From Bacteroidota bacterium (GTDB taxonomy: Bacteria > Bacteroidota > Bacteroidia > Palsa-965): a stretch of 64,000 bases of DNA. The stretch lies in contig JACQAM010000022.1 in assembly GCA_016194975.1 (NCBI GenBank), positions 62,001 through 126,000 on the forward strand. The letters run 5' to 3'. The translations under genes and the position numbers were made by a program. Position 1 is the stretch's first letter. Every line of letters begins with the position of its first letter. The notes below the pieces were generated by a model. The model made no database searches and was not told the origin of the DNA. It saw nothing but the letters and a program-made list of their open reading frames with translations. This document shows positions 58,334-64,000 of this stretch, one piece after another.

Positions 58334-59731
58334 ATGGAACAACTCTCTCTTCTTCCACCTGCGCTGCGCACCTCACGCGCGCTGCACTTCCCGAAAATTC
58401 TCCGCGATCGTTACAATCTTCTCGTCCCGCGACAGGAAGACGGACTCATCGTTCTCGCACTTTACCAGAAAGTCCGCGCGGGTACTATCGAGCGCACTTT
58501 TCCCGAACGCATCATCACCGAAACGATCAAGCAGGTGCTCGATGAACTCGGACAAGGATCGGCACGCGGAGAAGAAACACAGAAGTATGATGAGACGCTG
58601 CACCGTTTGCTCCGCCACTTTCTCGACAAAAACATTGAAGAAAAAAATTACCAATTGAGTTCGTACGCAGAAAATTTCTGCGATCTGCTCGAGCGCGAAG
58701 TGCACACTGCGATCAATCCTTCGCAGATCCAGAAAACTTTCAACGACCTGGTGATGCTGCTGGGAATGAAACTCGAGAACATCGAGGATTTTCGCCATTG
58801 GTATCACACCCAATTTTTCAAGCACAAGAACGACATCAGCGCACAATTGCGCGCGTTGCAGGCCCAGATCGAAGACACCGTTGAGCAGCTGAATGATCTC
58901 GTGAAAAATGAAGTGGAGAATTTCCGCGATATGCTTATTGCATGTGAAGCTTTGCTCGATCGAATCAAAGAACAGGCGGATAAACTTTCAAGCGCATTCT
59001 CCTCGAAGGACGACATCAAGCAGATGCTCGATGATTCGGGGCTGAGCGATGAATTTGAATTCCGCACGATGAAACGCGAGGTGAGAAATTATTTCAAGGA
59101 CATTGAATACCGGCTCATCAATGTGAGTCACACCATCGACCGCATCAAGCCGAAGATCAATAAACTTTATAATGATTTTGAGAAACGCGAATTCGACCGG
59201 AAGATTGAAACGTTCCTGGTTTATCTTTTCAAAAATTCGACAAGCAAATTTTATCGCACCAAAAAATTAAAAGACCGCAAAGTACACGAGGTGGATATTT
59301 TTCTTCCGAAGAATATTGCGGAAAAAGAAATGTACATGGATCGTTCGCGGCTGATGGATGTAGAATACATGCAACTGCTCGAGCCACCGGCCATTCAATT
59401 GCTGAATCACGAATTCGATGTGGATGATCTTCACCGCCAGGCAGAGGATCGCCGCCGACAGATAGAGCGCGACAAGAAGATCGAAGAATGGTTCAACATT
59501 ATTTCTGAAGACCTGGCAAAAAATAAAAAAGTGAATTTCGGAGATTACTATTACCGCATTCTGCAGAAGGAAAATGATTTTGAGGCAGCCGTCAAGGAAG
59601 CGAATCTTGTACTCAAAGAATTTTCTAAAATGGAAAATGTGGAAGTGACCGTGAATGAAGAATTTCAATTCGACTCAAAACAACCCAACATCGCGCTATG
59701 GAAGATGCAGCTAAAAAATACAGTTTCCTAG
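58334..59731 (+). CDS. MksF/JetA-like kleisin subunit
   Basis: 465 residues from MEQLSLLPPALRTS (a GTG two codons upstream is less likely). Residues about 20-110 form a winged helix (RDRYNLLVPRQEDGLIVLAL), the centre is coiled coil (LQAQIEDTVEQLNDLVKNEVE split here, LLDRIKEQADKLSSAF), and the C-terminus a second winged helix (NFGDYYYRILQKEND). This is the architecture of the kleisin of MksBEF and of Wadjet JetA. It links the two SMC heads. It overlaps the next gene by 34 bases. Assigned mostly by its place in the operon. Confidence 0.75.
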   Translation: MEQLSLLPPALRTSRALHFPKILRDRYNLLVPRQEDGLIVLALYQKVRAGTIERTFPERIITETIKQVLDELGQGSARGEETQKYDETLHRLLRHFLDKNIEEKNYQLSSYAENFCDLLEREVHTAINPSQIQKTFNDLVMLLGMKLENIEDFRHWYHTQFFKHKNDISAQLRALQAQIEDTVEQLNDLVKNEVENFRDMLIACEALLDRIKEQADKLSSAFSSKDDIKQMLDDSGLSDEFEFRTMKREVRNYFKDIEYRLINVSHTIDRIKPKINKLYNDFEKREFDRKIETFLVYLFKNSTSKFYRTKKLKDRKVHEVDIFLPKNIAEKEMYMDRSRLMDVEYMQLLEPPAIQLLNHEFDVDDLHRQAEDRRRQIERDKKIEEWFNIISEDLAKNKKVNFGDYYYRILQKENDFEAAVKEANLVLKEFSKMENVEVTVNEEFQFDSKQPNIALWKMQLKNTVS

Positions 59732-60399
59732 AAACGGAAGAAGCGGATAATCTTTTCGCTGAACTTGATTTCGCTCTCAAGAGCGGGCAACACGTGCAGA
59801 ATTATCCGCACCAGGTGGAGCTTTATAATTTTCTCGAGAAATTCGAAGAAGACATCCGCCTCTATTACCGGAATCTTTTCAAGGTGAATCTCGCTGCGAA
59901 AGGATCGGATTACACAAGATATTTTTATCTCGAGATCGATGATGAAAGCCGTGGCATTGTGAAATCGCGTTCGAAAAAACTTTCGCCGGAATATACTTTG
60001 CTCGGAATTCTGTTGCTGAAGATCCATCGCATCGACAAATATTTCATCAACGACATTTACATTCCCGATCTCATCCAACTCATCAAGAGCAACGAAGAGT
60101 ACAAGAATTTCATCTACAATCTTTTTGCAAAACGCCGGGAAAAAGAAGCGACTGACATTGATGAAAACACCATTGACGAATGGGTGCGCAATGCGCTGCA
60201 GAATTTTGAACGAATGGGATGGATCCATTTCGATCCGCGCAATAAAGATATTTTCGAGATCATGCCTTCGATCGATCGGCTCTTCACCATGTATTCTTAC
60301 GAGATCCACAACATCGATCGCCTCATTGACGAAACAAACACCATCACCGAAAAAACAGGAGGATTGTATCCTGTGGAAGAAGGTGAGGACAACGAATAA
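59698..60399 (+). CDS. MksE/JetB-like KITE subunit
   Basis: 233 residues, acidic, with tandem winged-helix character (ADNLFAELDFALKSGQHVQN, VELYNFLEKFEEDIRLYYRN, YTLLGILLLKIHRIDKYF, IDEWVRNALQNFERMGWIHF). DUF4194/MksE proteins have this size, place and fold; they bind the kleisin and DNA. Start ATG is inside the previous gene (34-base overlap), so translation is coupled. The stop lies in a hairpin. Confidence 0.75.
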   Translation: MEDAAKKYSFLETEEADNLFAELDFALKSGQHVQNYPHQVELYNFLEKFEEDIRLYYRNLFKVNLAAKGSDYTRYFYLEIDDESRGIVKSRSKKLSPEYTLLGILLLKIHRIDKYFINDIYIPDLIQLIKSNEEYKNFIYNLFAKRREKEATDIDENTIDEWVRNALQNFERMGWIHFDPRNKDIFEIMPSIDRLFTMYSYEIHNIDRLIDETNTITEKTGGLYPVEEGEDNE

Positions 60400-60440
60400 A
60401 TTTTTGTCTGCCTTCGACAGGCTCAGTCTGACAAAAATTT
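60398..60440. repeat. Inverted repeat between the KITE and SMC genes
   Basis: AAATTTTTGTC (60398-60408) and GACAAAAATTT (60430-60440) pair exactly; inside, GCCT and AGGC pair around TCGAC. It overlaps the jetB-like stop codon. The core CTTCGACAGGCTCAG is known to me as a widespread dispersed intergenic sequence. Confidence 0.65.
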
Positions 60441-60461
60441 CAAGAAGAACAAAAAAACATT

Positions 60462-63400
60462 ATGAAACAATATCCAAGAATCTATTCACTCTCCACTGTA
60501 GGAGTTATCTATCACAACAACTGCGATTATCTTCTGCATCCGCTTCGCACGGATTTCACCGGCGGTTCCGGTTCGGGAAAATCGGTGATCGCCGATCTGT
60601 TGCAACTGATCTTCGTTGCGAAAAAAGAATTCTGGGAATCCAGTACCGATGTCATGACCACGGAAAAACGAACCGTGGAAGGCATTGTGCTCAAGCAAGG
60701 CGGTGAGCAGGGAAATTTCGGCTATGCTTTTGTGAATGTGGAAGTGGAAAAAGGAAAATTCTTTGTCGTGGGTACGCACGTGCAGACGAACGCGCGATCC
60801 ATTTATCCGTTCATCATCCAGAAGGGATTTGACTTCGGGCCGGAGGCAGAGAACAATCTGGACCCGATGGATAAATTTTTATTGTACAAAGATTTTCTCA
60901 TCAACAACCAGATCCTTCCCATTGACAAACTGAAAGAGGTTTTTGATAAACGTGGTTATAATCTCCGCCACTTCAATAACCGTACTGCGGAATTTCACCG
61001 CGTGCTTTACAACAACCAGATCCTTTCGCTCGATCTCAGCCACGATGAAAAGAAGCTGAAGAATTTCGCGCAGATCATACAGTCCTTCTCAAGGGGAAAA
61101 GGTGTTGGCGCAAAATCAGAAGACCTGAAAAATTTCCTGTTCTCGAATGACGATGATCAGAATAAAGAATATGAAAAACGCAAAAAGGAAATTGAAGAAG
61201 CGCATGAAGAATACAAACGCCGGTCACGCGTTTACGAAATTGTGAAGCTGAAAAAAGATCGCCTGTTGGCATTGCTCGAAGACAAAAAGAAACGTGATGT
61301 GGCACAAGTGCGCGCTGTTACGATGGAAACAACGTGGGCTTATCACCAGAAAGATGTGGTGGGCCGCGATCTCATTCGCACACAAAAAGAAACCGCGCAT
61401 GTGAATCTTCAGCAGATTTTGCTCGAGCAAAGAGTGAATGAATTGAATACCGAAGCGGTGGAACGTGAGCTCGACTCGATCACGGGTGAGCGCGAACGCC
61501 TGACGACGGAGTTGGAAACAAAAAAGAAATCGCGTGAATTCGCGGAGAAGAATCGCGCATCGTATGAAAAGGCGTACGGAATTTCACAGCAGGAATACGA
61601 TGAGGCCAGTGCGCGATGGACCAAAGTTAAATCAGTGGAAGGATGGATACGTCTTTACAAATCCATCGATGAGGTGCGCGAGCAATTTGCAAAGCAGGAT
61701 AAAGTGGCGCGCGATAAAGAACGGCTCGAAGAATTTGAGAATTTCCTCGACGAACGCGGCATCACGAAAAATTTTCTCGATTCAACATGGGCAACTGATT
61801 TCAGGATGGCGCAGGTGGAGAACGACGGCATCATGGATAACCTGAACGAAGAAATTTTCCGCCTCGAACAAGTGCTTCCGCTTTTCGACAGCCAGAAAAA
61901 AGATTCTGTTGTGCAATGGGCTATCAAGAACGCAGGAAAACTCACGAGGGAAGAAGAGTCGGTGCTGATGCATTTTAAAACGCTGAGTACAAAAAAACCG
62001 TACGATGTAAAAGACGGAGCGCGTTTCATTCCTGATCCTGCCGGTATTTACAAAAATTTAAAACCAACCGACAAAGACGCGAATGGTTTCTGGGTGGATC
62101 TTGCCGGTGTGATGGAATATGTTCCGCTTGTTTCGAAACAACTTTTCAATAATCCGAAAACGATCGAGCAGGAATTGCAGAAATACGGAGATACGATCGG
62201 AAAAGAACTGGAGAAACTTACGGCCGAACGCGAGCATCATCGTTTGCTGCGCGATCAGCTCATAGAAGCAGGATTCAACCAGGCGCTCTCCGATATTTTC
62301 ATTCGCAGGGAAGAACTCGCGCGATTTGTTGCGGATGAAACGATGGTGATGACAAAAGATGAATTTGAAGTGACGATGGATCTTTTCACGAATCCGCAGA
62401 ACAATATGCGCCTGCAATACGAGGAAGCGAAGAAGAACTGGGAAGATGCGCATCAGAAATTACGCGAGGCCGATGATATCATTGCAAATTCACAGGGAGC
62501 TTTGATCGCGCTCGAAGGACAATTGCGCCAACTCGATCTCACTCAACTTCCCGACAAAGAACGAGAACTGAAAAATTTCAAACAGGAACGCAAAGCAGCC
62601 GATGAACGTTTTGCAGAATGGCAGAAGGATGCGAACACGTATCTGAAACCGGCTGATGCGGAAACAAGTCATGCGCAGGTGAACAAAGAAGTTCGCGCCA
62701 TTGAAAAAGAACACGGCTCAAGTTCGAAAATGCTTTACAACGCGTTCACGCAACGGCTGCAGGAAATTTCGCGCAAGCAGGGATCGCTCGAGCAACGCCT
62801 CATCGGGTTGATGGAACAAATGCCTACGCTCGATTCGCGTTTCAATGAAGTGCACAAACGTTACACGGAACTCATTGGAGAATTCAAAGCGGAAGAAGCG
62901 ACAGATATCGTGGAAGAATCGCAGGTGAATAAAGCAAAAGTTACCGTGATCACCACGCAGAAATCGTATGAATCGAATTTCGAAACGATTTTAAAAGATG
63001 ATAAATTCAATATTGATGATGAACGTTTGAAGGGCGATCACAAATATGATTTTCAATCGCTTGCTGAAGTGATGTTGCCGAAGATCATCAAGGATCCGAA
63101 CAACGTGGAGAATGATCTTGCGAGCGATGTGGAAGAACACCTCAAAAGTATCAATGAGAAAATGAACGAGATCAACGATCACAAGTTGAAGATCATCAAT
63201 GGAATTTTCTCGAAGATCGAAGAAGTGTACAGCGAATACCGCGATCGTATTGATGACATCAGGGAATTTTTCCGCCAGAATAAAATTTCCGGCGGACACT
63301 ACGTGGAAATTAATTTTGATCCGTCGAAAGCTTACCCGATCCAGTGGATACGTTCGCTCAATAAAAACATCGCGGCGAAAGCGCAGAATGTCGGCCTCTT

Positions 63401-63950
63401 TAAAATGTTCGAGACAGACAATGAAGGAGCGGATGCAATTATTTTAAAAGCATTCCTCGAACACAGCGATGGAAAAAATGTGAAACCCGACATTCGCAAA
63501 CTCACGAATCCGAAATCCTATTTCGATCTTTCTATTTCACTGAAAACTCCAAGGGGAGAAGATGCGCCGGGATCGAACGGGCAGAACTACACGATGCTTG
63601 CGTTGCTTTGCATTGCGCGTCTCTCGATCATTGACAGTGATAAACTCACAGGAGCCGATCGTAAAATAAAACGCGGCGTTCGTTTCATGACCATCGATGA
63701 AGTAGCGGGACTCGGTGAGAATTTCGATATGCTGTATGAACTCGCGAAGAATTACGATTACCAGATTCTTACGATGACGATCGATCCGATAGGTCGATTC
63801 CAGGAAGGCAAGCAGAATATTTACACGTTGCGGAAAAATAATAACCCGGAATTCCACAACATCAATCCGACTCCGCTTGCACAATTCAGTTACGATAATA
63901 TTGTGGAGACGCTGGAAGATTACATTGGTGCACTGCAGACGCAGAATTAA
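60462..63950 (+). CDS. MksB/JetC-like SMC ATPase
   Basis: 1162 residues. Walker A is GGSGSGKS at residues 34-41. Long coiled coils run from about 200-380 and 540-860 with a non-coil middle (KKPYDVKDGARFIPDPAGIY) in hinge position. The Walker B-like RFMTIDEVAGLGE has D1079-E1080. The signature loop reads PGSNGQNYTML (near 1037-1046) in place of the SGGQ-type motif. Together with the kleisin- and KITE-like genes it forms a condensin-like complex that would move along and compact or test DNA. In Wadjet a fourth gene (jetD, Toprim-type nuclease) follows; only 50 bases remain here. Confidence 0.85.
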   Translation: MKQYPRIYSLSTVGVIYHNNCDYLLHPLRTDFTGGSGSGKSVIADLLQLIFVAKKEFWESSTDVMTTEKRTVEGIVLKQGGEQGNFGYAFVNVEVEKGKFFVVGTHVQTNARSIYPFIIQKGFDFGPEAENNLDPMDKFLLYKDFLINNQILPIDKLKEVFDKRGYNLRHFNNRTAEFHRVLYNNQILSLDLSHDEKKLKNFAQIIQSFSRGKGVGAKSEDLKNFLFSNDDDQNKEYEKRKKEIEEAHEEYKRRSRVYEIVKLKKDRLLALLEDKKKRDVAQVRAVTMETTWAYHQKDVVGRDLIRTQKETAHVNLQQILLEQRVNELNTEAVERELDSITGERERLTTELETKKKSREFAEKNRASYEKAYGISQQEYDEASARWTKVKSVEGWIRLYKSIDEVREQFAKQDKVARDKERLEEFENFLDERGITKNFLDSTWATDFRMAQVENDGIMDNLNEEIFRLEQVLPLFDSQKKDSVVQWAIKNAGKLTREEESVLMHFKTLSTKKPYDVKDGARFIPDPAGIYKNLKPTDKDANGFWVDLAGVMEYVPLVSKQLFNNPKTIEQELQKYGDTIGKELEKLTAEREHHRLLRDQLIEAGFNQALSDIFIRREELARFVADETMVMTKDEFEVTMDLFTNPQNNMRLQYEEAKKNWEDAHQKLREADDIIANSQGALIALEGQLRQLDLTQLPDKERELKNFKQERKAADERFAEWQKDANTYLKPADAETSHAQVNKEVRAIEKEHGSSSKMLYNAFTQRLQEISRKQGSLEQRLIGLMEQMPTLDSRFNEVHKRYTELIGEFKAEEATDIVEESQVNKAKVTVITTQKSYESNFETILKDDKFNIDDERLKGDHKYDFQSLAEVMLPKIIKDPNNVENDLASDVEEHLKSINEKMNEINDHKLKIINGIFSKIEEVYSEYRDRIDDIREFFRQNKISGGHYVEINFDPSKAYPIQWIRSLNKNIAAKAQNVGLFKMFETDNEGADAIILKAFLEHSDGKNVKPDIRKLTNPKSYFDLSISLKTPRGEDAPGSNGQNYTMLALLCIARLSIIDSDKLTGADRKIKRGVRFMTIDEVAGLGENFDMLYELAKNYDYQILTMTIDPIGRFQEGKQNIYTLRKNNNPEFHNINPTPLAQFSYDNIVETLEDYIGALQTQN

Positions 63951-64000
63951 TGTGCTAATGAATTAATATGTAAATGTGCGAATGCCACACAAGTGTTCGC

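Overview
The window is a piece of a Bacteroidota chromosome. Six predicted secreted proteins end in type IX secretion (T9SS) type A sorting domains, and the T9SS component PorZ is encoded here too. Promoters follow the Bacteroidota pattern (TTTG near -33, TAnnTTTG near -7), few genes have a Shine-Dalgarno sequence, and several start codons lie 3-7 bases behind the -7 box. A more exact placement is not possible by eye.

Layout. 1-7.3 kb: the end of a lutB-like gene, a lipoprotein/Pmp3 fusion, a T9SS protein, then a minus-strand set (lipocalin-like, ECF sigma factor, putative anti-sigma, DUF3592, acyltransferase). 7.4-26.8 kb: mostly exported proteins, with a vapBC toxin-antitoxin pair coupled to a subtilisin-like protease, a propeller histidine kinase with its NarL-type regulator, and an orphan propeller protein that shares an operator-like sequence with the kinase gene. 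26.9-32.7 kb: tRNA-Cys, a secreted esterase, folB, gltX and an rRNA methyltransferase. 32.9-42.4 kb: DUF4175, RsbW-like ATPase, ybeY, lipocalin-like, mnmG, a 371-base AT-rich gap with two parS-like palindromes and a DnaA box, then a methyltransferase, DUF486 and a trans-sulfuration enzyme. 42.5-46.7 kb: tRNA-Arg with tandem copies of its own 5' part, porZ, a GxxExxY gene between long inverted repeats, and recO. 46.7-58.1 kb (minus): BNR protein, an HTH/KdsC-like phosphatase, DAHP synthase, a PmeII-like restriction-modification pair, a ribulose-phosphate-epimerase/CBS fusion, a fused SpmA/SpmB-type protein, DUF3137 and an LRR protein. 58.3 kb to the edge: a three-gene kleisin/KITE/SMC operon of the MksFEB (Wadjet JetABC) type; a fourth gene, if present, lies outside.

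The observations I rate highest are: (1) the MksFEB/Wadjet-like operon with an altered ABC signature motif; (2) the parS pair, one at the centre of a perfect 36-bp palindrome, with a DnaA box behind mnmG; (3) tandem tRNA-Arg 5' fragments carrying a palindrome in the D-loop; (4) the GxxExxY gene bounded by two-part inverted repeats of 37-38 bases exactly between porZ and recO; (5) the epimerase-CBS fusion; (6) a shared operator-like element 22-23 bases upstream of the -7 boxes of the kinase gene and the orphan propeller gene. All functions are from reading the translated sequence and remembered family features; no database search was run.
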